The notes under the pieces: generated by a model
What the model was told of the DNA's origin: nothing
The model's database searches: none
The model's input: only the letters and a program-made list of their open reading frames with translations
Source of the DNA: DAOUJI01 sp965224415
GTDB lineage: Bacteria > Chloroflexota > Dehalococcoidia > Lucifugimonadales > JAGWBF01
Direction of reading: 5' to 3'
NCBI GenBank assembly: GCA_965224415.1
Contig: CBDCZB010000005.1
Location: 310,001 to 374,000, forward strand
Length of the DNA stretch: 64,000 nt
Made by a program: the position numbers and the translations under genes
Shown here: one piece after another, positions 44,886 to 54,723 of the stretch
Numbering within the stretch: the first letter of the stretch is position 1
Layout: every line of letters starts with the position of its first letter

Positions 44886-45575
44886 ATGTTAGTCAGAAAC
44901 CGGTTGGACCTATTCCGACGTTGCACGGCCGAGTTCACGGGGACCTTTGGCCTCGTGTTCGCCGGGACCGGCGCCATCATGGTGGACCGGCTCTTCGGAG
45001 GCGTCGTCACCAACCTCGGCATCGGCCTGACTTTCGGTTTGATTGTCGCGGCGATGATATATTCGCTGGGCCACGTCTCCGGCGCCCACATTAACCCCGC
45101 CGTTACGCTGGGTTTCGCCATTGCCCGCCGGTTCCCCTGGCGGGAAGTCCCCTTCTATGGAGTAGCCCAGTTGGGCGGAGCAGCAACTGCCAGCCTGGGC
45201 CTGTGGGGACTTTTGGGCAAAGCGGCGGACATGGGGGCCACCACGCCGTCCGGCGGCGTCTGGCAGTCCTTCGGCACGGAAATACTTCTCACATTCTTCT
45301 TAATGCTGGTCATCATAGCCGTGGCCACGGACCATCGGGCACGGCCCCAGGCGGCGCCTATAGCCATCGGCGCCACCGTGGCGCTGGAAGCCACCTTTGC
45401 GGGGCCCATTTCCGGCGCGTCCATGAACCCCGCAAGGTCTTTCGGCCCGGCTTTGGTGGGATGGGTGTGGGACCACCACTGGATATACTGGCTGGCTCCG
45501 ACTATTGGTGCGGGACTGGCCGTCCTTCTGTACAAATTCCTCGCCAACACAGAAAAACCCGTTGGCGGGGAATGA
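44886..45575 (+). CDS. Aquaporin-family (MIP) channel
   Basis: 229 residues, six membrane segments and two half-helices. Both NPA motifs are present: SGAHINPAVTLGFAIARRFP and SGASMNPARSFGPALVGW. The Arg after the second NPA is the selectivity-filter residue. The long LGLGLWG-like inner loop region and the absence of the glycerol-facilitator Asp after the second motif point to a water channel rather than GlpF, but this is only moderately sure. ATG with no strong ribosome site. Follows pstA by 57 nt and may be co-transcribed. Confidence 0.88.
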   Translation: MLVRNRLDLFRRCTAEFTGTFGLVFAGTGAIMVDRLFGGVVTNLGIGLTFGLIVAAMIYSLGHVSGAHINPAVTLGFAIARRFPWREVPFYGVAQLGGAATASLGLWGLLGKAADMGATTPSGGVWQSFGTEILLTFFLMLVIIAVATDHRARPQAAPIAIGATVALEATFAGPISGASMNPARSFGPALVGWVWDHHWIYWLAPTIGAGLAVLLYKFLANTEKPVGGE

Positions 45576-45772
45576 CCACAGTAAGGACCCGTTGGCTCAA
45601 AACAGCTCCTATCCTTACCTGGCTCTTATCGGAGTGACAGAGGGTCGTGCATACCTTCGCCGGGGCGGTGTTTCTCTGTTGGTCCTCGGGTCTTGTTGAC
45701 ACCATGTGCCTTGGGCGCTAGCGTTACTCCCAAATAATGGGCGATTCGGAAATTGGAAAAGGGAGGACAATC

Positions 45773-46858
45773 GTGCAATTTGGACTTTTCCACCACTGGG
45801 ACCCTTTGTACCACAGCGACGGCAGGCTGGCGGAAGAGGAGGCCTACGCGGCCAACTTCAAGGAAGTCGACGAATTGGAGCAGATGGGCTGGGACTACAT
45901 CTGGCTGGCTGGCGCCCACTTTGCGGCCCACGCCTGCATGGACCCCCAGGTGTTCGTGCTGGCCGCCGCAATAGCCAACCGCACCAAAAACCTCAAGATC
46001 GGCTCGTCCATCCACCGCCCGGAGTTGAAGGTCGAAGGGGAGACCCTGGACCCAAAAACAGCCCTGGCCAGCGCCAGGTACTCCTTCGACAACCTTCAGC
46101 ATGAGGACCCGATACAGGTCGCCGAGTCCGTGGCCATGGTCGACCAACTCAGCCACGGCCGGTTCATATACGGGGCCGGCGCCCGCACCCGAGGCGACGA
46201 CAGGCGCAGGGAGCATTTCTTCGAGTACCTCAACTTGCTTAAGCAACTATGGACCGAGGACAACTTCTCCGGCTTCCAAGGCAAATACTACAACTACCCT
46301 TCGTTCTATGAAACGAGCCTCAGCATACCAAAGCCCTACCAGAAGCCCTATCCTCCTATGCTGCTCCCAGTTGACAGCCAGGCCAGCTTCATTCCCATGG
46401 GACAACAAGGCTACCGCATCGCCATTGGCGGCGGCGGCTCCCACAACCCCCGGGGAACCTCGGTGCTGCGGGAGGACGTGGAGAACTACCGGCAGGCCTG
46501 GAGGGACGCGGGCCACCCCGGTGAGCCGACGACGGTGATTCGCATACCAACGCTGGTGGCCGAGACCAAGGCGGAGGCCCAGAGAGGGGCTGACGCGCTA
46601 ATGGAAGAGGCCCGGAAGTACGCCGCCCGGCTTGACCTGTCCTTCGGCACCTCAGGGACGCAAAGCGTCGCCGAGACCGAACAAACGAACCTCTTCGGCA
46701 CGCCGGACGAGGTGGTGGAGCGCATTCAGCTTCTCCATGACGACTTCGCCGCCGACGAGATCATGTTCGAGGTCAACTGGGTATCCGCTGTCCCCAGGGA
46801 CGTGGTGCTGAACACCATGCGGGTCATCACCGACAAGGTGATTCCTCGGTTCAAGTAA
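45773..46858 (+). CDS. LLM-class flavin-dependent monooxygenase
   Basis: About 361 residues. Luciferase-like TIM barrel with QFGLFHHWDPLYHSDGRLAE at the start, GWDYIWLAGAHFAAHACMDP, AVANRTKNLKIGSSI-type text, and SHGRFIYGAGARTRGDDRRR. The C terminus has ADEIMFEVNWVSAVPRDVVL. The GTG at 45773 has GGGAGGACA upstream and gives the family start. A longer frame from 45737 is open. Its closest relatives are probably the second-group (bacterial luciferase alpha-like) enzymes that hydroxylate aromatic or carbonyl compounds. The substrate is unknown. Confidence 0.9.
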   Translation: MQFGLFHHWDPLYHSDGRLAEEEAYAANFKEVDELEQMGWDYIWLAGAHFAAHACMDPQVFVLAAAIANRTKNLKIGSSIHRPELKVEGETLDPKTALASARYSFDNLQHEDPIQVAESVAMVDQLSHGRFIYGAGARTRGDDRRREHFFEYLNLLKQLWTEDNFSGFQGKYYNYPSFYETSLSIPKPYQKPYPPMLLPVDSQASFIPMGQQGYRIAIGGGGSHNPRGTSVLREDVENYRQAWRDAGHPGEPTTVIRIPTLVAETKAEAQRGADALMEEARKYAARLDLSFGTSGTQSVAETEQTNLFGTPDEVVERIQLLHDDFAADEIMFEVNWVSAVPRDVVLNTMRVITDKVIPRFK

Positions 46859-47469
46859 GGAGTTCTACCGCTCGCCAACTGTAATTGTTCAGGCTTGATG
46901 AGACCCTGTTGGCGATTATTCCAAAGCCGCACGCAGTGATCGCCGAATTGCGGGGAGTGAGTCAAGCGATATACCTACGGATACTCTGAACAAGACGGGC
47001 TGAAGACGGGCTGTGTTTACCGGGGCGGGTTTGCGGAAGTAATCAGCCCTTTGCCTCTTTTCGGGAATGCTCAGTTCTCTGATTTGTTCCCCTTGGGGGT
47101 GCTTTGGCCTGAAACCGGCCCTAGGGCCCACTCCTACCCCGTCACTCCGCCAGACGGCCCTCTGCCGTGAACAGATTAACTGGTCCCAGCGGCAGCGCCA
47201 GACGATATATGTTCTTGGCTGGGACCCGTCAGCACACCTTGGCGCAACAGAACACCCGCTTCATCTTCAGGGCCGTGCGCCCCACTTTCGCCCGCACCGA
47301 CGCCTTGCACCGCTCCGCCGAAACTTCCTACCTACCTGGGTCAAGTTGGCGGCGTCGGTCGGGTTTCATAGCCGCCTGCTAGCATCCACACGCCGCCGGT
47401 TCTCCTTCCGACTGGAACTCTGTAGGGACTACAAGTATGATAAAGCTACCCCAGCGGGAGATATCGCCC
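46859..47469. other. Intergenic stretch without a recognisable gene
   Basis: About 600 bases. The open frames here are short or low in quality and match nothing I know. An 11-base unit AAGACGGGCTG is repeated directly at 46992-47002 and 47003-47013. The region may be a decayed gene. It lies just upstream of the broken ProV gene. Confidence 0.5.
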
Positions 47470-48495
47470 ATGAGCCAACGTAAACACCAGATAGAGGTCA
47501 ACAACGTATGGAAGATATTCGGCGATAAGCCGGACATGGCTCTTCAGCCGAAGTATGCGTCGAAGAGCCGTGCAGAGATTCGGCAAGAGTTGGGTGTCGT
47601 TGTCGCGCTCAGGGACGTCTCGTTCGTCGTCAACACTGGACAGGTCTTCGTCGTCATGGGCCTGTCCGGCAGCGGCAAGTCGACCCTGGTGCGCTGCCTC
47701 ATCAGGCTCACAGAAATCAGCGCGGGACAGATATATTTCGACGGTGAGGACATTCAGAGATACTCTCTGGAGCAGCTAGTGCAATTCCGGCGCAGCAAGA
47801 TCGCCATGGTTTTTCAGCACTACGGCCTTCTTCCGCACCGGAACGTAATGGGCAACGTGGCATACGGCCTGGAAGTAAGAGGCGTGGACAAAGAGGTTAG
47901 GTACGAAGCTGCGGCGGAGGCCATCGAGACCGTGGGACTCAAGGGTTGGGAATACAACTACCCCAGGGAGATGAGCGGCGGGATGCAGCAGCGCGTCGGC
48001 CTCGCCAGAGCCCTGGCGGTCAATTCCGATGTGCTGCTTATGGACGAGCCCTTCAGCGGCCTGGACCCCCTCATACGAAGGGAGATGCAAGACGAGCTCA
48101 ACTCCCTTCAAACTGATCTCCACAAGACCATCGTGTTCATCACTCACGATCTGAACGAAGCCCTCAAAATAGGGGATCGCATCGCAATCATGCGGGACGG
48201 AGAGATCATCCAGGAGGGTTCGCCCGAGGAGATTGTCACACTGCCGACTGACGACTACGTAACCGATTTCGTGCGGGACGTATCCAGGGCAAAGGTCATT
48301 CAGGCGAAGGCAATCATGAGGGAGCCGGACGTGGTTATGTACGAACGGCAGGGCCCTCGCGTGGCCCTGCACACCATGCAGAATTACGGCCTCGACGCCG
48401 TGTTCCTGATATCACGCGATTTCACGCTACGGGGGATTCTAACTGTGGACGAAGCTAAGGCCCTAGTATTCGGCCAATCTGGCATTGTCAGTTAG
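47470..48495 (+). pseudogene. proV: ProV-type glycine betaine/proline ABC ATPase, 5' part, cut by an IS
   Basis: 341 residues remain. The ATPase is intact: Walker A GLSGSGKST, signature MSGGMQQRVGLARALA, Walker B VLLMDEPFSGLDP, switch His FITHDLNEAL. An N-terminal helix region (QPKYASKSRAEIRQELGVVV) matches ProV/OpuAA. The first CBS domain is present (VALHTMQNYGLDAVFLISRD, then FTLRGILTVDEA), but the chain stops at TAG made by the TA target and the first base of the IS. The missing second CBS domain is found beyond the IS at 49690-49887. The ATPase could still work, but osmotic control through the CBS pair is probably lost. No permease or binding-protein gene is next to it. Confidence 0.85.
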
Positions 48496-49687
48496 TACGT
48501 GAGCCCAGACAGGATGCTACCTTGGGGATAGACGAAGGGTTGTGGGATGTGAGGTGGTCATGGTGCAGGAGAAGTACGGAGTCCGGCTGGCAACACAGGA
48601 AAAGGGACGGCTCAGGAAGATGATCAGGGCTGGGAGGAGTTCCGCACAGGCGATTACCCGGGCCCGCATCCTGATCAAGATAGATGAGGGCTGGACCGCC
48701 CCCCAGGTGGCCACCGCACTGGACGTGTCGGAGCGGACCGTGTTCCGCACCAAGCGGCGGTATGCCGAGGAAGGACTGGACGAGGTGCTGAGGCACCATA
48801 ACCAGGTCAACCGGCCCAGAAAGGTGGATGAAAGGGTGGAGGCCCACCTGATAGCCTTGGCCTGCAGCCCGGTGCCCGACGGTCATGACCACTGGACCAT
48901 GCGGGCCCTGGCGGGCAAGGTGGTGGAGTTGGGATTGGTGGAGTCTTTATCTCCCGAGACGGTCCGCCTGCGGCTAAAAAAAACACGCTCAAGCCGTGGC
49001 TCAAGAAACAATGGTGCATCCCCAAGGTAGGTGGAGAGTTCGTGGCGGCCATGGAGGACGTGCTGGATCTCTACGCCGAGCCCTACGATCCGCAGAGGCC
49101 GGTGGTCTGCTTTGACGAGACCTCCACCCAGTTGCTGGCCGACGTGAGGGAACCGCTGCCGGCAAAGCCTGGGAGGCCGAGGCGTGAGGACTACGAATAC
49201 CAGCGGGGAGGGACGCGCAACCTGTTCCTCACCTGTGAGCCTCGCCGGGGCTGGCGCCACGTGGCGATAACCCGGCAACGCACCATGCAGGACTTCGCTC
49301 AGCAGATGCGGTGGCTGGTGGATGAGGCCTACCCCGATGTCCCGGTGATTCGGCTGGTTCTCGACAATCTGAACACGCATCGGATGGCCTCGCTTTACGA
49401 GACTTTCCCGGCGGCCGAGGCCCGGCGCATCGCCAAGCGGCTGGAGTTGCACCACACTCCCAAGCACGGAAGCTGGCTGAATATGGCGGAGATCGAGTTC
49501 AGCGTGCTGGCCCGGGCCTGCCTGCGCGGACGCAACGGAGATGAGGACAGCCTGGAAAGAGCCGTCAGCGCCTGCGTGTCAGAGCGGAACGCGATAGGAG
49601 CTACCATTAACTGGCGGTTCACTGCCCAAGACGCCAGACGCAAACTCCATCGCCTCTATCCCTGCCAATCCTGATTTGGTTCAGTAC
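48495..49687 (+). mobile_element. IS630-family insertion sequence
   Basis: About 1.19 kb, flanked by TA dinucleotides (48493-48494 and 49688-49689), as expected for IS630/Tc1-type target-site duplication. The ends are imperfect inverted repeats: GTACGTGAGCCCAGACAGGA on the left and GTACTGAACCAAATCAGGAT read inward on the right. The element carries one transposase read through a frameshift. It splits the proV gene. Confidence 0.85.
48560..49674 (+). CDS. IS630-family transposase (two frames joined by -1 frameshift)
   Basis: The first frame (48560-49030) encodes a helix-turn-helix domain with LDVSERTVFRTKRRYAEEGL. It reaches a run of eight A (48976-48983). A -1 slip there continues in the second frame as KNTLKPWLKKQWCIPKVGGE, the exact family text, through to 49674. 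The joined product is about 371 residues. DDE catalytic residues are Asp in VVCFDETST, Asp in IRLVLDNLNTH and Glu in NMAEIEFSVLAR. Programmed slippage of this kind is known in IS630-type elements, so the two frames are probably functional, not broken. Confidence 0.88.
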
Positions 49688-49689
49688 TA

Positions 49690-49887
49690 GTCTCCCAACG
49701 GAAGGAGTCCCTGGAAGAAGCAAATATCGTCCCGGCGATGACCACGGACCCGGATGCGTATATCGAAGAGATTATCCCGATGGCGGCCGAGACCGAACAT
49801 CCGATTGCGGTGGTAGCTGATAACGGGAGCTTGCTGGGCGAGATTGATAGAGGCGCTCTACTAATGGGCATGTCAGGCAGGGATTAG
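49690..49887 (+). pseudogene. proV: ProV 3' remnant: second CBS domain beyond the IS
   Basis: 66 codons with no own start read VSQRKESLEEANIVPAMTTD, then IEEIIPMAAETEHPIAVVAD and NGSLLGEIDRGALL. That is the typical C-terminal CBS domain of ProV/OpuAA proteins. Removing the IS and one TA does not restore the frame exactly (the two parts differ by one base), so an additional indel has happened or the junction is not what I think. Confidence 0.8.
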
Positions 49888-50219
49888 GACGCTTGACAGG
49901 GCCTCCCTGTCTTGGTGAAAGCGGCGGCGAGCACGGTGTGCCAGTCGGTTTCCGTCTGTAGGATCGACCTCAGGCGAGTTGAATTGCCCGAAGCGCTTTT
50001 CCGTCGGACCCCTCCGGACCGTGTATGAGCCTTTGGGTCTCACATAGCTCTCCGGTGACACTTCCACGGATTGGCCCCTGGATGACCCGGAAGACTCGCT
50101 ATCGACCGGCTCCCGTGGGCACACATCAAGCCAAAATCGGCATTCCGAACCTGTTCCCAAGAAGCCGAAACGCATCGGGAGTACCCATACTTCGAAGGCC
50201 GTTGCCCGGCGTCTTGACG
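49888..50219. other. Intergenic stretch without a recognisable gene
   Basis: About 330 bases between the ProV remnant and a convergent monooxygenase gene. A minus-strand open frame of 100 codons (49873-50175) is Arg/Ser/Pro-rich, matches nothing I know and overlaps the remnant. I see no promoter or structured RNA. Confidence 0.5.
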
Positions 50220-51521
50220 TCAGGATTTGAAGGAGTTGGCGCCGACAACCGGTTCCCGTACGCCCGATGGAGGAAGCGGCCGGGAGCCGGGCTCCCGCTC
50301 GAAGGGGCCGGGCAAGTCCAACTCACGCGCCATTTCGTGCATTGCCGGAAGGACTTCCTCACCGATAAGACGCAGGCTTGTCATCCTGTCTTCATGGGTT
50401 GACGGGCCGTGGGTGTACCAGAGGGAGAAGATTCCGGGCCGCAAGGTCTCGACGAATCTCCGAATCATGGGGATTACCGTCTTCGGCGTACCGACCATAA
50501 GCTGCTGGTTGAGCTGCTCGGTCGCGTAGGTGGCATAGAGACGCTTTCTCGTCTCCTCGACTTTCTCGGCGGAGTCCGACGACGTGATGATCCGGGTCGG
50601 CTCGCCCGTTTCCGGGTCGGTGAACACCCGGGCCAGCCGCTTGATGGTGGCCTTGGAGTTGTACCCTGGGGGATACAGCCACTCGGGGCGGGCAAAGTTG
50701 GAGAAGCCGCCGCCGTACATGAACCCCTTTCCCATCTCCTGGGCCTTCTCCTCTGTTTCGGCCACTACCACTCTCTGCAAATATCCGAAGTTCTCTGGAC
50801 CTGACTGATAACCCTCCTCGGCTGCCGTGTCTGCGTAGAGATTCAGCATCTCGATGGTGGGTTCGAGGAACGTGGCTAGGGCCACGTAGGGATAGCGGTT
50901 CTTGGCGCAGAAGACCACCGACTCGGGGCTGACAGCTCCGGGAATCCATATCGGCGGATGGGGTTTCTGCATGGGGAGCGCCCAGGGGTTTACGAACCTG
51001 TAGTGGAAGTGCTTGCCCTCGTAGCGGAAGGGCCCGGGGGTGGTCCACGTCTTCACGATGAAGTCGTGGGCCTCATTGAACAGCTCCCGGTTGAAAGCGG
51101 GGTTGGCGTTGAAGTGCAGAGATTCACTTCCCGTGCCGCGGATGAAGCCCGACACCAGCCTGCCCCTGGATATCATGTCGATCTCGGCCAGCTCCTCCGC
51201 CACCCTCAGCGGGTCTACGATGGGCAGAGGGTTCCCCAAGAGCACGATTTTGATGCGCTCGGTGATGCGAGCCAGGATTGCGGCCTCCAGGTCCATGACC
51301 GAGCCGATGGTGAAGGGATTGCCGTGGTGCTCGTTGAGCATGATCCCGTCGAACCCCACCTCTTCCGCGTAGACAGCTTCGTCCAGGTATGAGTGATATA
51401 GGTCGCTGCCCCTGACCGGGTCGAAATGGGTGTTGGGAATGCCAAAGTAGCTGGCTCGCTTGATTATCTCGTCTTCCGGTACGTGGTAGTAAGGGCGTTC
51501 CGTAAAGAACATGATGTGCAT
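50220..51521 (-). CDS. LLM-class flavin-dependent monooxygenase
   Basis: 433 residues, the longest of the three in this window. HIMFFTERPYYHVPEDEI at the start, YAEEVGFDGIMLNEHHGNPF, ITERIKIVLLGNPLPIVDPL, and MISRGRLVSGFIRGTGSESL are typical. HPPIWIPGAVSPESVVFCAK is the conserved flavin-binding mid-region. The C terminus has GPSTHEDRMTSLRLIGEEVL. The alpha/beta hydrolase gene lies 40 nt upstream on the same strand. A monooxygenase with a hydrolase suggests oxidative attack then ester or C-C cleavage of an organic compound, which is inference. Confidence 0.9.
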   Translation of the reverse strand: MHIMFFTERPYYHVPEDEIIKRASYFGIPNTHFDPVRGSDLYHSYLDEAVYAEEVGFDGIMLNEHHGNPFTIGSVMDLEAAILARITERIKIVLLGNPLPIVDPLRVAEELAEIDMISRGRLVSGFIRGTGSESLHFNANPAFNRELFNEAHDFIVKTWTTPGPFRYEGKHFHYRFVNPWALPMQKPHPPIWIPGAVSPESVVFCAKNRYPYVALATFLEPTIEMLNLYADTAAEEGYQSGPENFGYLQRVVVAETEEKAQEMGKGFMYGGGFSNFARPEWLYPPGYNSKATIKRLARVFTDPETGEPTRIITSSDSAEKVEETRKRLYATYATEQLNQQLMVGTPKTVIPMIRRFVETLRPGIFSLWYTHGPSTHEDRMTSLRLIGEEVLPAMHEMARELDLPGPFEREPGSRPLPPSGVREPVVGANSFKS

Positions 51522-51560
51522 GACACTGCTCCTTCCGCCTTGGACCTATGTGTTTCCGGG

Positions 51561-52370
51561 CTACGACCCCAGGAACTTTCCGACTGCCTCTACGAACTCC
51601 CGGGGCTTTTCGATTTCCGGCCTGTGGCCGCACTCTTCGAATGAAATAAGCTCGGAACCTGCGATGGACCGGTTATAGACCTGTCCCGCGCTGATGGGAG
51701 CTATCTTGTCCTGGGAGCCCCAGACCAGGAGCGTAGGCAGGTCTCGCACCCCCTCGAGCAGGGGACCCAGGCTAGGGTTGTGCATGTAAGGCTTCCATGC
51801 CAGCCGAGACACCTCGGTGCGGGCGTCCTCCCAAGCCTCGAACTGCTCGGGAGTTGCGCCGCCGCCGTAAAGCGACGAGAACTCTTCCGTGTTGTCCGCG
51901 TCGTGGACACTGTCGCCCAGGTACACCTGGGCGGGCACTATGAACAAGTCCCTGATTTCGCCTTCGGTCGGCCTGATTCCCATGGCCCCCACCAGCGCCA
52001 TGCGTCGGAACAGTTGGGGACGTGCGGCCGCCATTTCGGCGGCAATCCACCCTCCCAAGGAGAACCCGATTACGTCGACGGGTCCAAGCTCCATGTCCGT
52101 CAGGACGTGGGAGTAGAACCCGGCCAAGTCTCTGATGTTGCTGACCCACTCGACCCTGGGAGACACGCCGAATCCCGGGTGAAGGGGAACGTATAGCTTG
52201 TGGTTGCGCGCCAGTTCTCTATGCCAGTTCAGCCAGCCGGGATGGCCCAGTTCCCCATGCAGGACGAGCAACGGCCTGCCCATGCCGGACTGTATGAACG
52301 TCAGGTCAGTTCTCGCGACGTTGACGGAGATTTCTTCCCATTCAGCAGATTCACCCGGCATTTGTTTCAC
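51561..52370 (-). CDS. Alpha/beta-fold hydrolase
   Basis: 269 residues. The Ser elbow is VDVIGFSLGGWIAAEMAAAR, the Asp is in VWGSQDKIAPISAG, and the His is in FEECGHRPEIEKPREF. PLLVLHGELGHPGWLNWHRE carries the oxyanion hole. The pattern is that of the meta-cleavage hydrolase and haloperoxidase-like branch. It precedes the LLM monooxygenase and is divergent from the peptide-type ABC operon. Confidence 0.88.
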   Translation of the reverse strand: MKQMPGESAEWEEISVNVARTDLTFIQSGMGRPLLVLHGELGHPGWLNWHRELARNHKLYVPLHPGFGVSPRVEWVSNIRDLAGFYSHVLTDMELGPVDVIGFSLGGWIAAEMAAARPQLFRRMALVGAMGIRPTEGEIRDLFIVPAQVYLGDSVHDADNTEEFSSLYGGGATPEQFEAWEDARTEVSRLAWKPYMHNPSLGPLLEGVRDLPTLLVWGSQDKIAPISAGQVYNRSIAGSELISFEECGHRPEIEKPREFVEAVGKFLGS

Positions 52371-52627
52371 GTCCTCCCGGTTGTCTGTATAAGCCGGCTC
52401 AGGCAGTCCCTGCGCCGACGGGCGCCGATATTGGTCTGCCCTATTCTTACGCCGACCGGCGGATGTGTCAACGTCGCCTTCCAGATGAGCTTCACGCCCT
52501 CCGGTCCCGATTCCCTCAGGTTCGGGAATCTGTGGAAGCGATTCACGATGTTTTGATGGTATAGTATTCTCCCTGAGTCATCCGAGGCTAGCGGGCTAAA
52601 AAAGACAGCAGTGAACGAGTGTAGGAC

Positions 52628-53548
52628 ATGCAACGCTACGTTGTGATACGGCTGGTCCAGGCCGTTTTCGTCCTAATGGCCATTTCCATGATAGTGTTCG
52701 CCCTGGCCCGCGCCTCAGGCGACCCGACCGCCCTTATGCTGCCGCTGGACGCTTCCCCCCAAGAGCGTGAACGGCTGCGCCATTTCTGGGGCCTCGACCA
52801 ACCCTATCCTATTCAATATTTCAAGTTCGTCAGCAACGCTGTCCAGGGAGACTTCGGGGATTCATTCAAGTGGCCTGGCAGAACTGCGATGGACTTGGTC
52901 GGAGAGAGGTTCGTAGCCTCTCTTCAATTGTCTGCGACAGCCCTGGTCCTGGCGGCGCTCATGGCGGTGGCGCTGGGAGTGATTACCGCCACCGCGAAAG
53001 ACACTCCTTTGGACTTTCTGGGAAAGATATTTGCTCTTCTGGGGCAGTCCTCTCCGTCTTTCTGGATAGGCATAATGCTCATCTGGGTTTTTTCGGTGGA
53101 ACTGGGATGGCTGCCGACGTCGGGCAGGGGCACCGTCAAACACATGGTGCTTCCCGTCATCACCGTGGGGTGGTTCCAAGTGGCGGCGATAATGAGGTTG
53201 ACTCGCTCTTCCATGCTGGACACCCTGGACAGCGAGTACGTGAAGCTGGCGCGGCTGAAGGGCCTGCAAGAATGGAAAGTGATCTGGAAGCACTGCTTGC
53301 GCAATGCGGCCATTACACCCCTCACATATTTCGGGCTGATAGCCGGGTATCTTCTCACGGGGTCAGTGATAGTAGAGACGGTTTTCGCATGGCCCGGCCT
53401 GGGGCTGCTGGTGGTGACCTCTGTGGCGGGGCGGGACTTCCATGTGGTGCAGGCGGTCTCGATGGTGTTTGCGGCGGGCTTCGTGCTGATCAACCTAGTG
53501 GTTGACATTCTGTACGGCTATATGGACCCGCGGATACGGTATGGATAA
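52628..53548 (+). CDS. ABC transporter permease (DppB/OppB family)
   Basis: 306 residues, six membrane segments. RYVVIRLVQAVFVLMAISMI and RASGDPTALMLP are typical N-terminal text. The EAA loop is KLARLKGLQEWKVIWKHCLR, with GLGLLVVTSVAGRDFHVVQA near the end. First gene of a nickel/peptide-type (family 5) importer. The ATPase subunits that normally follow are absent from the operon. Confidence 0.92.
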   Translation: MQRYVVIRLVQAVFVLMAISMIVFALARASGDPTALMLPLDASPQERERLRHFWGLDQPYPIQYFKFVSNAVQGDFGDSFKWPGRTAMDLVGERFVASLQLSATALVLAALMAVALGVITATAKDTPLDFLGKIFALLGQSSPSFWIGIMLIWVFSVELGWLPTSGRGTVKHMVLPVITVGWFQVAAIMRLTRSSMLDTLDSEYVKLARLKGLQEWKVIWKHCLRNAAITPLTYFGLIAGYLLTGSVIVETVFAWPGLGLLVVTSVAGRDFHVVQAVSMVFAAGFVLINLVVDILYGYMDPRIRYG

Positions 53549-54602
53549 CGCAGCAGTCCGCCGACCCTGGCACAACCCGGCGCGCGTTGTCGATGCTTTG
53601 AGGGCCGCCAATCGGTTCCCCATACTGCCTGTGGCTATCGTGTTAATTGTGCTGGTCATACCGGCGGCGTTCGCCCAGTTTCTGGCGGCCCACGACCCCA
53701 TCCAGTCGGACCTCTCCAACAGCCTGGAGCCGCCCGGGTGGATGGGTTCCAAGGTCAACTCCAAAACAGTGGTCCAAAGGGTGAGCGACGGAAAGACCGA
53801 AATATCCATCAACAACGCTCGTCGACTCGTGGAAGGCACAGCCAGAGGCCAGGCGCTGGAACTCAGCGGCGACTTGAAGGTGGGTGACGAGGTGGAGATA
53901 GTCCAGAGGGCCTCTGGCAGCTGGACACGGCCCCTGGGAACGGACAAGCAAGGCCGGGACCTGTTGAGCCGCATGATCTACGGCGCACGGGTTTCTTTAA
54001 TCGTGTCCCTGACCGTCATAGCCATTGCGGGGTCGTTGGGCACGGCCCTGGGCATCGTAGCAGGATACTTTGGAGGGTGGGTCGACTACCTTATATCCCG
54101 CATCATCGACGTTGCCTTGGCGGTGCCCGCCATCCTGGTCGCCCTCGTATTGGTGGTTGTGGTGGGGCCCGGCATGAAGGTCTTGATTGGCATCATATCG
54201 GGTCTGCTGTGGTCTCAGTACGCCCGTCTGGTGAGAGGCGAGACCCTCACTATAATGACTCAGGACTACATATCACGGGCCAGGGTGTCTGGAAGCTCCC
54301 ACGTCAGGATTATGCTGCGGCATGTACTGCCCAACGTGATCAACAACCTCATCGTCCTGGCCACTCTTCAGGTTGGGTTCGTAATTATCATCGAATCGTC
54401 CCTTAGCTTCATCGGGGCGGGCATACCGAGGCCGACGCCGTCCTGGGGGTCCATCACCGCCGACGGACGGGCCCTAATCATCGAGACAGCCTGGTGGGTC
54501 TCCCTGTTCCCCGGTTTGGCCATTGTGCTGACGGTGTTGTCAGTGAACCTGCTGGGCGACTGGCTCCGGGACAAGCTCGACCCGAAACTGAGGCAGATTT
54601 AG
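53541..54602 (+). CDS. ABC transporter permease (DppC/OppC family)
   Basis: About 353 residues. The family has an N-terminal segment then a large periplasmic insert. Here the insert is longer than usual, about residues 60-135 (NNARRLVEGTARGQALELSG, EIVQRASGSWTRPL), followed by the standard GTDKQGRDLLSRMIYGARVS and the EAA loop AGYFGGWVDYLISRIIDVAL-like region and SHVRIMLRHVLPNVINNLIV. The ATG at 53541 overlaps the previous gene by 8 nt. The extra domain might contact the binding protein. Confidence 0.9.
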   Translation: MDNAAVRRPWHNPARVVDALRAANRFPILPVAIVLIVLVIPAAFAQFLAAHDPIQSDLSNSLEPPGWMGSKVNSKTVVQRVSDGKTEISINNARRLVEGTARGQALELSGDLKVGDEVEIVQRASGSWTRPLGTDKQGRDLLSRMIYGARVSLIVSLTVIAIAGSLGTALGIVAGYFGGWVDYLISRIIDVALAVPAILVALVLVVVVGPGMKVLIGIISGLLWSQYARLVRGETLTIMTQDYISRARVSGSSHVRIMLRHVLPNVINNLIVLATLQVGFVIIIESSLSFIGAGIPRPTPSWGSITADGRALIIETAWWVSLFPGLAIVLTVLSVNLLGDWLRDKLDPKLRQI

Positions 54603-54723
54603 GGAGACTGACCGCCGCTTGTCCGTATCCGTAATCAACGAGCCTTCAAGAGGAAAAACTCGTTGATGGAATTCTAACGACATGGTATCCTGTGCAACAT
54701 TCGACGTTCGGAGGTGGGAGCTC

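Noticed and set aside
47067..47483. A 138-codon plus-strand frame before proV
   Set aside because: Composition is not protein-like, no family text, and it runs into the proV start.
49873..50175. A 100-codon minus-strand frame in the gap after the ProV remnant
   Set aside because: Arg/Pro/Ser-rich, no ribosome site, and it overlaps the remnant. Treated as noise.
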